A stretch of DNA of 64,000 nucleotides from Psychromonas sp. SA13A (GCF_011378715.1 NZ_WTKU01000013.1:48871-112870), one strand, 5' to 3'. Counted from the first letter of the stretch, positions 37,881 through 49,139 are shown. Notes: generated by a model from the letters alone, not told the origin. A program made the numbers and translations.

Positions 37881-39155
37881 TTACTTACTTCTTGTTAACC
37901 AGCGTAATGGATCTTCTGCTTTACCTTTGTGGCTTAATTCAAAATATAAGCTGTTTCTATCTTGTCCACCACTGTGTCCTGCTAGCGCGATTGCATCACC
38001 TTGAAAGACCACATCCCCTGCTTTTTGCAACAATGTTTCATTGTATCCGTATAGGGTAATATAGTTATCACTATGGTCGAGCGCGATCACCATGCCGTAG
38101 CCTTTAAAATATCCTGCAAATAGAACCCGTCCTGTAGCCACGGCTCTTACTTTTTCGCCCTCATTTGCGGCGATAGCAATGCCTTTCCAAGTAACTTGGC
38201 TGCTACGAGCGCTTCCAAATCGGTGTAATACTTTACCTTGAATAGGCCAAGGTAATTTACCTTTGAGACCTGCAAGCTTAGAGTTGTTTTTTGCTTTGTT
38301 TCTCGCTGCAGCTTCTGCTTGTGCTATTTTTTCTCGTTCCTGTGCAGCTTGTGCCTGCGCCTTTGCTCTATTCTTACGTTCCTGTGCTGCTTTGGCTTTA
38401 GCTGCTGCGAGCTGTCTTTTTTTACGGTCTTCGGCTGCTTTTTTAATGCGTGCTCGTAAAGCTTTTTCAGAGTTTGCTAATTCCGCTATTTTTGCATTTT
38501 GATAGTTAATATCTTGTTTTAATTCACGTAGTGCTTGATCACGTTTTAATCGCTGATTATTTACCGTTGCTTGAGTTTGTTTCTGTTCTTGATACAGACT
38601 CTCTAGGGAAGTTAGTGCAGCAGCTTGTTGGCTGGCGTTTTTGTCGAGTTTTTGTTGCGTTGAGTGTAAGGCTTCAATACTTTCTAAGCGGGCTTCATTT
38701 AAATAATAGTAATAGCTTTTGGCGCGAATGACTTTGCTCAGATCCTCTTGATTTAGCATTAATTTAATGAGGTCATTTTGCCCAGTCATATAAGCACTAA
38801 TGAGTTGCTGTTCTAATAATGTTTGTTGCTTTTTTTTGTCGTCTTCTAGTTGCTTCGTTTCTTGCTGCAAAGTGATTAATGCATTGCGTTTGTCATCAAT
38901 CATTTTTTTGGTTTGATTAACCTGTAAAGATGCCTTGGCAATTGCTTGGTCACTTGCTGAAAGTTGCTCTTCAAGCTGCTGTTGTTGTTTTTGTTGTTCT
39001 GATTTTGTTTGTTTGCTTTGCTTGATCTGACGTTGTAAATTATTAAGGTCTGCTGCTGAAATTTGATGGCTAAAAAGAATAGCAACGAGAAAAGGAATGC
39101 ACAGTAATTGTTTTAAAGGCCCTCGTTGATTGGAATAAAATAGATTTAGCATCAC
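37881..39155 (-). CDS. envC: Murein hydrolase activator EnvC
   Basis: 424 residues: signal peptide (about 1-35, SHQISA end), a long coiled coil (about 36-285, very rich in Gln/Lys/Ala), and a C-terminal LytM/M23 domain. The M23 domain is degenerate as in EnvC: WKGIAI replaces the HxxxD zinc site and LYFELSHKG lacks a catalytic His. EnvC sits at the septum and activates the amidases AmiA/AmiB. It forms an operon with yibQ. Confidence 0.93.
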   Translation of the reverse strand: MMLNLFYSNQRGPLKQLLCIPFLVAILFSHQISAADLNNLQRQIKQSKQTKSEQQKQQQQLEEQLSASDQAIAKASLQVNQTKKMIDDKRNALITLQQETKQLEDDKKKQQTLLEQQLISAYMTGQNDLIKLMLNQEDLSKVIRAKSYYYYLNEARLESIEALHSTQQKLDKNASQQAAALTSLESLYQEQKQTQATVNNQRLKRDQALRELKQDINYQNAKIAELANSEKALRARIKKAAEDRKKRQLAAAKAKAAQERKNRAKAQAQAAQEREKIAQAEAAARNKAKNNSKLAGLKGKLPWPIQGKVLHRFGSARSSQVTWKGIAIAANEGEKVRAVATGRVLFAGYFKGYGMVIALDHSDNYITLYGYNETLLQKAGDVVFQGDAIALAGHSGGQDRNSLYFELSHKGKAEDPLRWLTRSK

Positions 39156-39351
39156 TGTTGGTATCGACCTTATAAACGGATTAGTATTATTGATAAATCT
39201 CTCAATCAGATAATACCTACAATTCTTTTGTATGTTGAGTAAAAAAACAATTACTGAAGGTTTACATGGTATTTTATTCGATTAAATAAGAATTTATGCG
39301 AATTAAGTGGATATTGCTTGGACGATATAACTGATTTTTAGGAAGAAATCA

Positions 39352-39377
39352 GGTGCGTCAGAAGAGTCTAACGCACC
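39352..39377 (-). terminator. Terminator after gpmI
   Basis: GGTGCGT (39352-39358) and ACGCACC (39371-39377) form a 7-bp stem 12 bases past the gpmI stop. The T tract on the minus strand is short. Confidence 0.5.
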
Positions 39378-39388
39378 AAAGTATAAAC

Positions 39389-40918
39389 TTACTTAACAGT
39401 AATTAAAGGTTTACCTGTCATTTCATTTGGTATTTCCATGTTCATCAATGACAACATAGTTGGTGCTATATCACACAGACGACCGCCTTCAGCGATAGTT
39501 GCTTCACGACCCACATAGATAAACGGTACCGGTAAATTAGTATGTGCGGTATGAATACCACCTGTATCTGGGTCAATCATTTGCTCTGCATTACCATGAT
39601 CAGCGGTAATTAAACATTCGCCGCCCACTTCTTTTAATGCGCCTACAATCTGACCAATACAAGCATCGACTGCTTCACAGGCTTTGACTGCCGCGTCATA
39701 AACACCCGTGTGTCCAACCATATCACCGTTCGGGTAGTTACAGATGATCACATCGTATTCGCTGCTTTTGATTGCGCCTACTAATTTTTCAGTTAATTCA
39801 GCAGAGCTCATTTCTGGTTGCATATCGTAGGTAGCAACCGCTGGAGAGCTAATCAATGTGCGATGTTCGCCTGGGAACTCATCTTCAACACCACCGTTAA
39901 AGAAGAAAGTCACATGTGCGTACTTTTCAGTTTCTGAAATACGTAATTGTGTTTTATCTTTTTTCGCTAACCATTCACCTAATGTATTCGTTAGCTCTTC
40001 ACTTGGGTAAGCTGCTGGTGCTTTAATATCTGCTGCGAACTCTGTCAGCGTCACAAAGTGAACGTCTGGTGTTACTGCACGTTCAAAACCAGTGAAATTT
40101 GGATCAGTGAAAGTATAGGTTATCTCACGTGCACGGTCGGCGCGGAAGTTTAAGAATAAAACTGCATCACCGTCAGAAATAGGTGCAGCTTCACCAATCA
40201 CAGTTGCTTTTACAAACTCATCATTTTCATCACGAGCATAAGCATTTTCAAGGCCTACTAATGCGCTGTCGGCTGTGTATTCTGATTTTGCTTCAGTAAG
40301 CAGGCTATAAGCTTGCTCTACACGATCCCAACGATTGTCGCGGTCCATTGCAAAATAACGTCCCACTAAAGAAACAGTACGACCAACGCCAACTTCTTTA
40401 TATTTATCTTCAAATTTCGCTAATGTACCTGCTGCACTGCGGGGCGGAGTATCACGACCATCTAAGAAAGCATGAACGTAAACTTTTTTTGCACCACGTC
40501 TTGCTGCTAGTTCAATGGCTGCAATAATATGGTCTTCGTGAGAGTGAACGCCACCTGGTGAAGCAAGACCCATAATATGAACAGCTTTATCTGCTGCAAC
40601 TGCTTTATCAACTGCGGCAACAAAATTTGCATTTTCATAGAAATCGCCATCGGCAATAGATTTAGTCACTTTGGTTAGGTTTTGGTAAACAGTACGTCCT
40701 GCACCAATATTAGTATGACCTACTTCTGAGTTACCCATTTGTCCATCTGGTAAACCTACATCCATACCCGATGCCGAAATAAGCGTATTGGCATAGTCTT
40801 TACATAATTGGTCTAGAACAGGTGTGTTAGCATTTGACACTGCATTATCTGGCATATCTGGGCGGTAGCCCCAACCGTCTAAAATCAATAGTACTAATGG
40901 TTTCTTAGGAGTTGTCAT
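39389..40918 (-). CDS. gpmI: 2,3-bisphosphoglycerate-independent phosphoglycerate mutase GpmI
   Basis: Mn-dependent glycolytic enzyme of 509 residues (usual about 510). Metal and catalytic motifs of the alkaline-phosphatase fold are intact: [10 protein letters not shown] with [18 protein letters not shown] (phospho-serine) at the N-terminus, DGRDTPP near 150, [13 protein letters not shown] near 190, and the C-terminal [10 protein letters not shown]. Single gene here, oriented like envC, with its own terminator between. Confidence 0.97.
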   Translation of the reverse strand: MTTPKKPLVLLILDGWGYRPDMPDNAVSNANTPVLDQLCKDYANTLISASGMDVGLPDGQMGNSEVGHTNIGAGRTVYQNLTKVTKSIADGDFYENANFVAAVDKAVAADKAVHIMGLASPGGVHSHEDHIIAAIELAARRGAKKVYVHAFLDGRDTPPRSAAGTLAKFEDKYKEVGVGRTVSLVGRYFAMDRDNRWDRVEQAYSLLTEAKSEYTADSALVGLENAYARDENDEFVKATVIGEAAPISDGDAVLFLNFRADRAREITYTFTDPNFTGFERAVTPDVHFVTLTEFAADIKAPAAYPSEELTNTLGEWLAKKDKTQLRISETEKYAHVTFFFNGGVEDEFPGEHRTLISSPAVATYDMQPEMSSAELTEKLVGAIKSSEYDVIICNYPNGDMVGHTGVYDAAVKACEAVDACIGQIVGALKEVGGECLITADHGNAEQMIDPDTGGIHTAHTNLPVPFIYVGREATIAEGGRLCDIAPTMLSLMNMEIPNEMTGKPLITVK

Positions 40919-41130
40919 ATCAAACCTCTTTAATGATTAAATTATCTACAAGGGATTTTACAACATTTGTGTAGCTTGTCACTGAAAAAGCCTAGTGTTA
41001 GATCAAAGCAAGTTGAAAAAAGCATAAAAAAGCTATTTTCATTTATTAATCTAAATCTCAAGGCTGATATTCTGTTTTCCACAGGGTATACTCATGCTGA
41101 AATTTATCCTTACAGAAGAAGAAACAAGTT

Positions 41131-41559
41131 ATGCAAGAGTATATTGATTTTATTACCAACAATCCGATGTTAGCTGCTGCATGGGTAGCGATTGCCGCAA
41201 TGTTAATCTACAGTGTTGTAAAAGATAAACTAAGCAAGATAAACAATATCAATCCACAGCAAGCAACGCAATTAATCAACAAGCAAGATGCGATAGTAGT
41301 TGATATTCGAACTGCTGATGAGTTTAAAAAAGGCCATATCGTTAACGCAAAAAATATAACTCCGTCACAGATTCAAGAAGGAAAGTTCGCAGCTATTGAA
41401 AATAATAAGCAGACCCCCATTATAGTTGTGTGTGCATCAGGTACTCGCTCTGCAGCTGCTGGTGAGAAACTAGCAAAAGCTGGTTTTGAGCAAGTAAATA
41501 ACCTATTTTCAGGTATGAGCGGCTGGACCTCTGCAAATTTACCAACAACTAAGAAGTAA
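41131..41559 (+). CDS. yibN: Rhodanese-like membrane protein YibN
   Basis: 142 residues: an N-terminal membrane helix (about 13-30) then a single rhodanese domain with active cysteine in VVCASGTRS. It is predicted to face the cytoplasm. It starts the conserved yibN-grxC-secB-gpsA series and ends 2 bases before grxC, so the two are coupled. The sulfur acceptor is unknown. Confidence 0.9.
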   Translation: MQEYIDFITNNPMLAAAWVAIAAMLIYSVVKDKLSKINNINPQQATQLINKQDAIVVDIRTADEFKKGHIVNAKNITPSQIQEGKFAAIENNKQTPIIVVCASGTRSAAAGEKLAKAGFEQVNNLFSGMSGWTSANLPTTKK

Positions 41560-41561
41560 TT

Positions 41562-41810
41562 ATGGCTACTATCACTATCTACACCACTCCATATTGCCCA
41601 TATTGTGTTCGTGCAAAACAATTGTTGGACAATAAAGAAGTAACCTATCAAGAAATTGATGTGTCTGACCGTTCTCTTCGTCCGAATATGACAAAATTGA
41701 CTGGTGGAACAACGGTTCCACAAATTGTTATAGACGGTAAGGCAATAGGCGGTTGTGACGAGTTGTATGCATTAGAACGCGCACACCAACTTGATGAATT
41801 GTTAAGTTAA
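41562..41810 (+). CDS. grxC: Glutaredoxin 3 GrxC
   Basis: 82-residue glutathione-dependent dithiol oxidoreductase. Redox motif CPYC at 11-14, cis-proline GGTTVPQIVIDG, and the GGCDEL glutathione-binding end. The length is exactly that of the family. Confidence 0.96.
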   Translation: MATITIYTTPYCPYCVRAKQLLDNKEVTYQEIDVSDRSLRPNMTKLTGGTTVPQIVIDGKAIGGCDELYALERAHQLDELLS

Positions 41811-41846
41811 TACGAATAAATAATTTTTAAGGATTAAGGAAAGATC

Positions 41847-42308
41847 ATGCCAGAACAACAAGAACAACAAGTAGAATTCAACATCCAACGTGTTTATGTA
41901 AAAGATATCTCTTTTGAATGCCCAAATTCACCTGACATTTTTAAAAAAGAATGGGCTCCAGAAGTTAAAATGGACATTGATACACAATCTAATAAATTAG
42001 AAGAAGGTGTATACGAAGTAACTTTATCACTGACAGCAACTGCGACAGTGGAAGGTGAAGTAGCTTTCTTATGTGAAGTACAACAAGCAGGTATTTTCTC
42101 TGTTTCACAGCTTGAAGGCCCTCAATTAGCACATTGCTTAAATGCATTTTGTCCAAATATCCTATTCCCATATGCACGTGAAGCGGTATCAAGCTTAGTG
42201 ACTCGTGGTACTTTCCCACAGTTAAACCTAGCTCCAGTGAACTTTGATGCTCTATTTCAACAAGCAATGGCAAATCAGCAAGCTGAAGTAGAAACATTAA
42301 ATTCTTAA
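41847..42308 (+). CDS. secB: Protein-export chaperone SecB
   Basis: 153-residue tetrameric chaperone that keeps preproteins unfolded and delivers them to SecA. Landmarks: [19 protein letters not shown], the ICPNxLFPYARE-type segment (here [18 protein letters not shown]) and [12 protein letters not shown] at the C-terminus. AAGGAAAG precedes the ATG. It follows grxC at 36 bases. Confidence 0.97.
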   Translation: MPEQQEQQVEFNIQRVYVKDISFECPNSPDIFKKEWAPEVKMDIDTQSNKLEEGVYEVTLSLTATATVEGEVAFLCEVQQAGIFSVSQLEGPQLAHCLNAFCPNILFPYAREAVSSLVTRGTFPQLNLAPVNFDALFQQAMANQQAEVETLNS

Positions 42309-42360
42309 TTAAGTTCTATAACAATCGGTATGAGTATTTGAACCAATATTACCTAAAAAT

Positions 42361-42460
42361 AACAAGCCATAGCTAGGTCTTAATTTATATAGTTAGGTCT
42401 TAGCTTACATGGCTAGCTCTTAATTTAAATGGTTAAGCCCTAACTCAGCAATGGCTTGTT
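42361..42460. repeat. Four 20-base tandem repeats inside a 10-bp inverted repeat
   Basis: AACAAGCCAT (42361-42370) and ATGGCTTGTT (42451-42460) are exact complements. Between them lie four imperfect 20-base units (starting 42371, 42391, 42411, 42431) of the form RGYTAGGTCTTAATTTAWAT. Probably a secB terminator with an expanded loop. Confidence 0.75.
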
Positions 42461-42518
42461 ATTGTCAGTAACATGGAGCATTTATTTATTCCGGTTGACA
42501 TTAAATAGGTGATGATGA

Positions 42519-43523
42519 ATGACTGAAAAAACTGCAATTACAGTTTTAGGTGCAGGCTCTTACGGCACCGCACTTGCTGTTGCATTGGCTCGTAACGGCC
42601 ACAATACATTAATTTGGGGTCATCAAGCTGACCATATTCAACGCCTCCAATCAGATCGTGAAAACAAAGCCTTCTTACCCGGTGTTACATTTCCTGAACG
42701 TCTTCAACCTGAAAGTGATCTCGCAAAATGCATCGCTGCAACGGATACTATTCTGCTTGTAGTGCCAAGCCATGTATTTGGTTTAGTATTATCTCAAGTT
42801 AAACCTTTATTACGTCCTGAACACCGCATTGCATGGGCAACTAAAGGGCTAGAAGCTGAAACTGGACGGTTATTACAGGAAGTCGCGCGGGATATCGTGG
42901 GTGAAGCTTATCCTTTGGCTGTATTGTCTGGGCCAACGTTTGCGATGGAAGTGGCAAAAGGTTTACCTACTGCGGTTGCGGTTGCTGGAACTGACCTTAG
43001 CTTTACGCAACACCTTTCAGAGCTTTTTCACAACCAAAGTAATTTTAGAGCCTACATTTCAGAAGACTTTACCGCAGTGCAATTAGGCGGTGCTGTTAAA
43101 AACGTGATTGCAATTGGCGCAGGTTTAGCCGATGGCTTAGGGTTTGGTGCAAATGCTCGTACTGCATTAATCACTCGTGGGTTAGCTGAATTAACTCGTT
43201 TAGGTGTTGCCCTAGGTGCCGCTGAGTCTTCATTTATGGGAATGGCGGGACTAGGTGATTTAGTATTAACTTGTACTGATAATCAATCCCGTAATCGACG
43301 TTTCGGTTTGGCTTTAGGCCAAGGCAAAGGCATTGATGAAGCACAGGTTGAAATTGGCCAAGTAGTTGAAGGTTACCGTAATACCGAAGAAGTTTATAAT
43401 CTAGCAAAACGCGTTAATATCGAAATGCCGATTTGTGAACAAATCTATTACGTACTTTATCAAGGCAAAGCAGTAAAAGAAGCTGCGATGGATTTGTTAT
43501 CACGTAGTAAGAAAGGCGAGTAG
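42519..43523 (+). CDS. gpsA: Glycerol-3-phosphate dehydrogenase (NAD(P)+) GpsA
   Basis: 334 residues. It makes sn-glycerol-3-phosphate from DHAP for phospholipid synthesis. NAD fold [20 protein letters not shown] at the N-terminus, catalytic lysines in ATKGLE and [12 protein letters not shown], and [13 protein letters not shown] and LGDLVLTC downstream. In the conserved place after secB, though the repeat region suggests a separate promoter. Confidence 0.97.
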   Translation: MTEKTAITVLGAGSYGTALAVALARNGHNTLIWGHQADHIQRLQSDRENKAFLPGVTFPERLQPESDLAKCIAATDTILLVVPSHVFGLVLSQVKPLLRPEHRIAWATKGLEAETGRLLQEVARDIVGEAYPLAVLSGPTFAMEVAKGLPTAVAVAGTDLSFTQHLSELFHNQSNFRAYISEDFTAVQLGGAVKNVIAIGAGLADGLGFGANARTALITRGLAELTRLGVALGAAESSFMGMAGLGDLVLTCTDNQSRNRRFGLALGQGKGIDEAQVEIGQVVEGYRNTEEVYNLAKRVNIEMPICEQIYYVLYQGKAVKEAAMDLLSRSKKGE

Positions 43524-43559
43524 CATCTAGTCTACTTGAGATTATAAAAACCGATATAC

Positions 43560-43586
43560 AAAAAAGGCCTCATTGAGGCCTTTTTT
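43560..43586. terminator. Bidirectional terminator between gpsA and asd
   Basis: AAAAAAGGCCTC (43560-43571) - ATT - GAGGCCTTTTTT (43575-43586). T-runs on both strands suit the two convergent genes. Confidence 0.92.
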
Positions 43587-43611
43587 AATAGATGTTACAA
43601 ACTAATGCAAA

Positions 43612-44724
43612 TTAAGCATCTTGTAATATGTTCAACATACGACGTAATGGCTCAGCTGCGCCCCATAATAGTTGATCTCCAACAGTGAATGCACTGATGT
43701 ACTCAGGACCCATTGCTAATTTACGGATACGACCAACAGGGATACTTAATGTACCTGTTACTTTTGCAGGAGAAAGCTCAGAAACGGTGGCTTCACGTTC
43801 ATTAGGGATCACTTTAACCCACTCATTATGTGATGCTAGAATCTTTTCAATTTCAGCTACTGAAACATCTTTTTTAAGTTTCATTGTGATTGCTTGGCTA
43901 TGACAACGCATCGCGCCAATACGAACACACAAGCCATCAATTGGTGTTTGATTATCACTAGTGCCTAGAATTTTGTTTGCTTCAACTTGTGCTTTCCATT
44001 CTTCTTTTGATTGACCAGAAGGCATTGGTACATCAATCCATGGAATCAAACTACCCGCTAACGGTGCACCAAACTGTTCAGTTGGTAATGCATCACTGCG
44101 AATGAATTCAGCCACTTTTTTATCTATTTCTAAAATAGCAGAAGCAGGATCTGCTAGCTCATCTGCTACTGATGCTTCAATTGCACCCATTTGGCTAATC
44201 AACTCACGCATGTTGCGTGCACCTGCACCTGAAGCTGCTTGGTAAGTATGTGGAGAAACCCATTCAATTAAGTTTGCTTCAAATAAACCACCTAATGCTA
44301 ATAGCATCAGTGAAACGGTACAGTTACCGCCTACGTAGGTTTTTACGCCATCAGCTAGACCTTGTTGAATCACATCTTTGTTTACAGGGTCTAGTACGAT
44401 AATGCTGTCATCTTTCATACGTAACGAAGAAGCCGCATCAATCCAGTAACCGTTCCAACCACTAGCACGTAGTGCTGGATAAACTGAATTAGTGTAATCG
44501 CCACCTTGGCAAGTAATGATGATATCCATTTCTGCTAATGCTTCGATTGAAGATGCATCTTTTAAAGTATCGGTTGGCTTACCAACTTCTGGAGATGCTA
44601 GACCAACTTGTGAGGTGGTGAAAAATACTGGCTCAATCGTTGCAAAATCATTCTCTTCACGCATTCTTTGCATAAGAACAGATCCAACCATACCGCGCCA
44701 ACCAACTAAACCCACTTTTTTCAT
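43612..44724 (-). CDS. asd: Aspartate-semialdehyde dehydrogenase Asd
   Basis: 370 residues. Reduces aspartyl phosphate on the way to lysine, threonine, methionine and diaminopimelate. NADP fold [18 protein letters not shown], catalytic cysteine in GGNCTVSLM (about residue 135), substrate arginine region [11 protein letters not shown], and the [12 protein letters not shown] end. It belongs to the gammaproteobacterial long form. Single gene. Confidence 0.97.
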   Translation of the reverse strand: MKKVGLVGWRGMVGSVLMQRMREENDFATIEPVFFTTSQVGLASPEVGKPTDTLKDASSIEALAEMDIIITCQGGDYTNSVYPALRASGWNGYWIDAASSLRMKDDSIIVLDPVNKDVIQQGLADGVKTYVGGNCTVSLMLLALGGLFEANLIEWVSPHTYQAASGAGARNMRELISQMGAIEASVADELADPASAILEIDKKVAEFIRSDALPTEQFGAPLAGSLIPWIDVPMPSGQSKEEWKAQVEANKILGTSDNQTPIDGLCVRIGAMRCHSQAITMKLKKDVSVAEIEKILASHNEWVKVIPNEREATVSELSPAKVTGTLSIPVGRIRKLAMGPEYISAFTVGDQLLWGAAEPLRRMLNILQDA

Positions 44725-44911
44725 GGTCTACATTTCCTTTCATTTATAGTTTAAATAGAACCGATTAATCATTAACCGAATACAGAATCTACCATTAGAG
44801 GGCTTAATAAGGCTAGTTATTTGATGGTTTGCTTGGGAAAAAAGGGCAATCTTACCTTGATTGCTTAATTTTTATTAAACAACCAAGGTAAGTTATTGTT
44901 ACTGGTCAGTG

Positions 44912-44933
44912 CAGGTAAGTAGAGGCATACCTG
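44912..44933 (-). terminator. Weak hairpin after nadE
   Basis: CAGGTA / TACCTG flank 10 bases, 22 bases past the nadE stop. A second pair CTTACCTTG / CAAGGTAAG (44851-44892) lies further on. Neither has a strong T-run. Confidence 0.35.
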
Positions 44934-44955
44934 TGGTTTTTATAATCGTTGCTTA

Positions 44956-45786
44956 TTAATCGTAAATTGTTGGAATAGGTTGACGTTTATGCTGCGTACG
45001 TAAGTAAATGGCAATCAGTTTATCTTCGATCTCTTGAGGGACGCTTTTACCTTCTAAGAAATCATCGATTTGATCGTAGGTCATGCCTAGTGCTATCTCA
45101 TCTTCAAGCTGTGGTTTATCTTCTTCTAAATCAGCAGTAGGTGCTTTTTCAACTAACAAACTTGGCGCACCTAAATGTTTAGCAAGCGATCTTACTTGAC
45201 GTTTGTTTAGTCCAAATAAAGGAGCTAAATCGCAGGCACCATCACCGTGCTTGGTATAAAAGCCCGTAATATTTTCAGCACTATGGTCGGTACCAACAAC
45301 TAACCCACCCGTTAAACCTGCAACTTCGTATTGAGCAATCATTCGCATACGTGCTTTAACGTTGCCTTTAATAAAATCAAGGTTGGTATCATCGGAGTAA
45401 TTAATAGTACTGTTTTTAATCGCATCTAACGTACTTTCATGAATACCATCCGCACCGGCTTGAATATTTACCGCGACAGTGTGTGTTGGTTGAATGAAAC
45501 TTAACGCTAGCTGCGCTTCATCTTCATCTTTTTGTACTGCATAGGGCAAACGAACCGCAATAAATTGGTAGCTATTAGTGTTTTCTTGCGTGTTCAATTG
45601 CTCTACTGATAACTGACATAGTCGCCCGGCAGTACTGGAATCAACACCGCCACTGATACCCAATACAAGGGTTTTAGAATGTGCTTTTTTTAGTATGTTT
45701 TGGATAAAGCTGATACGACGTTGAATTTCACTTTCTATATTGATGTCTGCTAACACACACATCTCTTGCAGTATCTTTTGTTTCAT
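44956..45786 (-). CDS. nadE: NH3-dependent NAD synthetase NadE
   Basis: 276 residues from ATG 45786, equal to the E. coli length. An upstream ATG at 45852 adds 22 residues without family support. The PP-loop ATPase motif [13 protein letters not shown] is at about 47-59, followed by the AAQ..-type KARMRM helix and the [21 protein letters not shown] segment. It amidates deamido-NAD with ammonia. Single gene with its own promoter. Confidence 0.95.
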   Translation of the reverse strand: MKQKILQEMCVLADINIESEIQRRISFIQNILKKAHSKTLVLGISGGVDSSTAGRLCQLSVEQLNTQENTNSYQFIAVRLPYAVQKDEDEAQLALSFIQPTHTVAVNIQAGADGIHESTLDAIKNSTINYSDDTNLDFIKGNVKARMRMIAQYEVAGLTGGLVVGTDHSAENITGFYTKHGDGACDLAPLFGLNKRQVRSLAKHLGAPSLLVEKAPTADLEEDKPQLEDEIALGMTYDQIDDFLEGKSVPQEIEDKLIAIYLRTQHKRQPIPTIYD

Positions 45787-46066
45787 GAGGCAGCCTATTC
45801 TTAAAAGGTTAATATTGATATTGATAGATGGCAATGCACTATAAAGTACCAAGGATGACTATGATTATGCAAAAAAGTCGCCATTTTTTATAGTTATTTG
45901 TTCTGTTGTCTTTTTCGGTTAAATTTTTAGGCGAGATAGCAATATTTTATTCGTACGGCTTTGAAAGCATTAAGCTCACTGTACTTTCCTTTATTTCACT
46001 GACTATTTATCTCATATAAGTTAAAAGCATTGAGGTATCTTAATACTTTCAATTAAAATATTTTAT

Positions 46067-46103
46067 CGCTCTATTTTGGTGCGAAATGCTCTTTATTGGT
46101 GCG
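46067..46103 (+). promoter_or_regulatory. Two NtrC-like enhancer sites
   Basis: CGCTCTATTTTGGTGCG (46067-46083) and TGCTCTTTATTGGTGCG (46087-46103) each match the NtrC dyad TGCACCA-N3-TGGTGCA mainly in the right half. They are 20 bases apart (two helical turns), about 190 bases before the -24/-12 promoter. Confidence 0.55.
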
Positions 46104-46277
46104 TTCTACCTTTTTTGATCTATGAAATTCAGTAGTAGGTTACATGTATTGATATTGTGTTTTTTAAAAAACTGGAATATTTGTTAAATATTGTCCGCTT
46201 TTCGATATTTTTTAATCAATTATGTTTTTATTTTTGTTGAATCACGGATCAATTTTTTTCTTATCCAAGCTCGCTTA

Positions 46278-46294
46278 TTGGCGTATTTGTTGCT
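46278..46294 (+). promoter_or_regulatory. Sigma54 promoter of the amino acid transporter operon
   Basis: TTGGCGTATTTGTTGCT: GG at 46280-46281, GC at 46292-46293, exactly 10 bases between. It lies 95 bases before the ATG. The rest of 45787-46388 is AT-rich, with no gene. Confidence 0.75.
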
Positions 46295-46388
46295 ACATCT
46301 ATATAACTAAAATAATGTCGTGACATTAATTGTCTTAATGAAGCGCATTATTAGTGATAAACACTTCAAATACTAAAAGGATTTTTAC

Positions 46389-47186
46389 ATGAAAAACAAA
46401 CTTAGAAAACTCGTTTCAGCGACTTCTCTTCTAGCATTATCAGTTGGTATTGCTAATGCAGGGACTTTAGATGATATCAGTAAAGCTGGTGAGCTTAGAG
46501 CTTGTTTTGATGCAGGGTATATGCCATTTGAAATGAAATCTAAAAACGGAAGTTATATCGGTTTTGATGTGGATTTAGGTAAATTGATGGCTAAGCAAAT
46601 GGGTGTTAAGTACGTGCCTGTCAATACTGCATGGGATGGTATTATTCCTGCGTTATTAACAGATAAGTGCCATATTATAATGGCAGGTATGACCATTAAC
46701 GCACAAAGAAATATGCGTGTTAACTTTGCCGACCCGTACATTACAGTTGGTCAATCTATACTACTGAATCCAAAACTAGAAGGTAAAGTACTTAGCTACA
46801 AAGACCTCAATGCCGGTGAATACACTATTGCAGGTAAGTTGGGTACTTCTGGTGAGCAAGTAATTAAGAGAATGTTATCAAAAGCAAAATATAATGCCTT
46901 TGAAACACAGACTGATGCTGCACTTGAAGTCATTAACGGTAAAGCTGATGCAATGATTTACGACATGCCATTCATCTCGATTTATGCAAACCAATCAAAA
47001 GGTAAAACGGTCGCTATTCTAGAACCTTTTACTTATGAGCCTTTAGGTTGGGCTGTTAAGCAGGGTGATCCTGATATGTTGAATTTCCTTAATAACTTTC
47101 TAAGACAAACTAAAGGTGATGGTAATTATCAACGCATCTATGATAAATGGTTTAATAGTGATGCTTGGTTAAGCCAAGTTAAATAA
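46389..47186 (+). CDS. Polar amino acid ABC transporter, periplasmic binding protein
   Basis: 265 residues with a Sec signal ending IANA (about 1-24) and the SBP family 3 fold: GELRACFDAGYMPFEMK, GFDVDLGKLMAKQMG, then DPYITVGQSIL and KLGTSGEQ. It binds a polar amino acid such as glutamine or arginine. The exact ligand cannot be read. First gene of a three-gene operon under a sigma54 promoter. A hairpin after it probably lowers expression of the membrane genes. Confidence 0.9.
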   Translation: MKNKLRKLVSATSLLALSVGIANAGTLDDISKAGELRACFDAGYMPFEMKSKNGSYIGFDVDLGKLMAKQMGVKYVPVNTAWDGIIPALLTDKCHIIMAGMTINAQRNMRVNFADPYITVGQSILLNPKLEGKVLSYKDLNAGEYTIAGKLGTSGEQVIKRMLSKAKYNAFETQTDAALEVINGKADAMIYDMPFISIYANQSKGKTVAILEPFTYEPLGWAVKQGDPDMLNFLNNFLRQTKGDGNYQRIYDKWFNSDAWLSQVK

Positions 47187-47206
47187 GGTTTTTAAGTAAG
47201 CCCTTT

Positions 47207-47232
47207 AAAACCAGAGGATCTCCTCTGGTTTT
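47207..47232 (+). terminator. Intra-operon attenuating hairpin
   Basis: AAAACCAGAGG pairs with CCTCTGGTTTT followed by more T. It sits between the binding protein and permease genes, where partial termination usually keeps the binding protein in excess. Confidence 0.75.
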
Positions 47233-47257
47233 TTATTTTCTGACTGTCGGTGGACTT

Positions 47258-48208
47258 ATGAACGAAAAACCCAATAAACTGAAATGGCATGTGCTGTTTA
47301 TTATTACGATTGGCCTTATCTCAGCCGGAATTTATTCCGCATCACAAACAATTAATTATAAATGGCAATGGCACCTGGTCCTTCCTTATATTATTGATAC
47401 ATCTCCTATCGATATTATTGCCCAAGGCGATGCAAATGCGGCAGTTAATGCTGATGGTGTGATCACCTTAACCTTTGATAACGGCGATCCTTCTCGCGTA
47501 ATTTCAGGTGCTGATCAAGTGCTTATTTCTGATGGTGATCTTATTTTTGAAGGTGATCTATTAGCACGCAAGGAAGGTATTAGAAGTGGTGTTTTAATTG
47601 ATGGGTTATATATGACCCTGAAAATTTCTGTTATCTCTTTATTATTCTCTATTATTATTGGTTTAATTGCCGCATTGATGAGGATCTCAGACAACCCATT
47701 TAGTAAAAATTTATCTGTTTTATATATTGAAATTATTCGTGGTACGCCGCTACTAGTGCAAATATTTATCGTTTATTTTTTCCTAGGAACAATTTTCGAT
47801 CTAGATCGTTTTACTGCTGGTGTTGTTGCATTATCTGTTTTTACTGGTGCTTATGTTGCTGAAATCCTCCGTTCTGGTATTCAGTCTATCTCAGCTGGCC
47901 AAATGGAGGCTGCACGCTCACTGGGCATGACTTATACGAAGGCGATGACTTATGTGATCCTTCCACAGGCTTTTAAGCGTACGTTGCCACCAATGGCTGG
48001 ACAGCTTATTAATTTGATTAAAGATTCTTCGTTAGTTTCTGTTATTTCTATTACTGATTTAACAAAAGCGGGACGAGAAGTGGTGAGTGGTAGTTTCGCT
48101 ACCTTTGAGGTTTGGTTTACTGTTGCTGCATTGTATTTAGTTTTAACATCTACCTTATCTTGGGGCATACAGCGTATTGAAAAAAGGTTAGCAAATAATG
48201 ACAGATAA
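47258..48208 (+). CDS. Polar amino acid ABC transporter permease
   Basis: 316 residues, longer than the usual 220-240. After an N-terminal membrane helix (about 9-28) comes a periplasmic insert of about 75 residues ([16 protein letters not shown] region), and then the usual HisM-type core (about 105-310) with the EAA loop [22 protein letters not shown]. The insert is seen in related marine permeases. Its role is unknown. It overlaps the ATPase gene by 11 bases. Confidence 0.88.
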   Translation: MNEKPNKLKWHVLFIITIGLISAGIYSASQTINYKWQWHLVLPYIIDTSPIDIIAQGDANAAVNADGVITLTFDNGDPSRVISGADQVLISDGDLIFEGDLLARKEGIRSGVLIDGLYMTLKISVISLLFSIIIGLIAALMRISDNPFSKNLSVLYIEIIRGTPLLVQIFIVYFFLGTIFDLDRFTAGVVALSVFTGAYVAEILRSGIQSISAGQMEAARSLGMTYTKAMTYVILPQAFKRTLPPMAGQLINLIKDSSLVSVISITDLTKAGREVVSGSFATFEVWFTVAALYLVLTSTLSWGIQRIEKRLANNDR

Positions 48209-48959
48209 GAAAAAGTATGAAGGTAACGATATGATCGTCACTGTTGATGTTGATAAAATTTATCCTAACGGCTGTCATGCATTAAAAAAAGTAACAACCA
48301 ATATTCAACGTGGCGAAGTTGTTGTCATCATTGGGCCTTCTGGCTCTGGTAAATCCACTTATTTACGTACTTTAAATCAATTAGAAACTATCTCGAGTGG
48401 TGAAATTACGGTTGATGGCGTAAAAATGTATGATGACGATACTAATATTAATAAGTTGAGAGAAAATATCGGAATGGTATTTCAATCATTTAACTTATTT
48501 CCGCATCTTTCTGTTAAAGAAAATGTAATGTTAGCACCATTAAAAGTGGCTGGTCGTAGTAAAGATGAAGTCATTTCAGAAGCTGAAGTGTTGTTGACAC
48601 GTGTAGGGCTTGCAGAAAAGATGGATATCTACCCAAGTCAACTTTCTGGTGGCCAGCAGCAACGAGTAGCTATTGCTAGAGCCTTGGCAATGAAACCGGA
48701 TATGATGCTTTTTGATGAGCCAACTTCAGCACTTGATCCGGAAATGGTGGGTGAAGTGCTGGATGTAATGAAGTCCTTAGCTGCAGATGGTATGACCATG
48801 GTCGTGGTTACTCATGAAATGGGGTTTGCTAACGAAGTTGCTGATCGTGTTTTATTTATGGAAGATGGCGTTTTATTAGTTGATGATATTCCTGAAAATA
48901 TTTTTGGTAAGGTAACAAATCATGTAAGATTACAAAAATTCCTGTCAAATATTCGATAA
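48198..48959 (+). CDS. Polar amino acid ABC transporter ATP-binding protein
   Basis: 253 residues of the GlnQ/HisP type. Walker [11 protein letters not shown]-loop [11 protein letters not shown], signature LSGGQQQR, Walker [15 protein letters not shown], switch histidine in VVTHEMGFA. The energy unit for the preceding permease. Confidence 0.95.
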   Translation: MTDKKKYEGNDMIVTVDVDKIYPNGCHALKKVTTNIQRGEVVVIIGPSGSGKSTYLRTLNQLETISSGEITVDGVKMYDDDTNINKLRENIGMVFQSFNLFPHLSVKENVMLAPLKVAGRSKDEVISEAEVLLTRVGLAEKMDIYPSQLSGGQQQRVAIARALAMKPDMMLFDEPTSALDPEMVGEVLDVMKSLAADGMTMVVVTHEMGFANEVADRVLFMEDGVLLVDDIPENIFGKVTNHVRLQKFLSNIR

Positions 48960-49139
48960 GTTTGTAACTAGCATCGCATTTTAGATAGCGATTAATTTAG
49001 GCAAGGTTGTTTAGTGCCAGTATTAAAAACTGCTTAATTTAACAACCTATTAAGTCTTTATTTCTCTGCAAACCTACGCCACCTAAGGCAACTTTCGAAT
49101 CATATTAATTATAAATGTGAATTTGCAAGTTTTCAGCCC

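Noticed and set aside
38263..38502. Ala/Cys-rich 79-codon frame on the + strand
   Set aside because: It is the antisense of the EnvC coiled coil.
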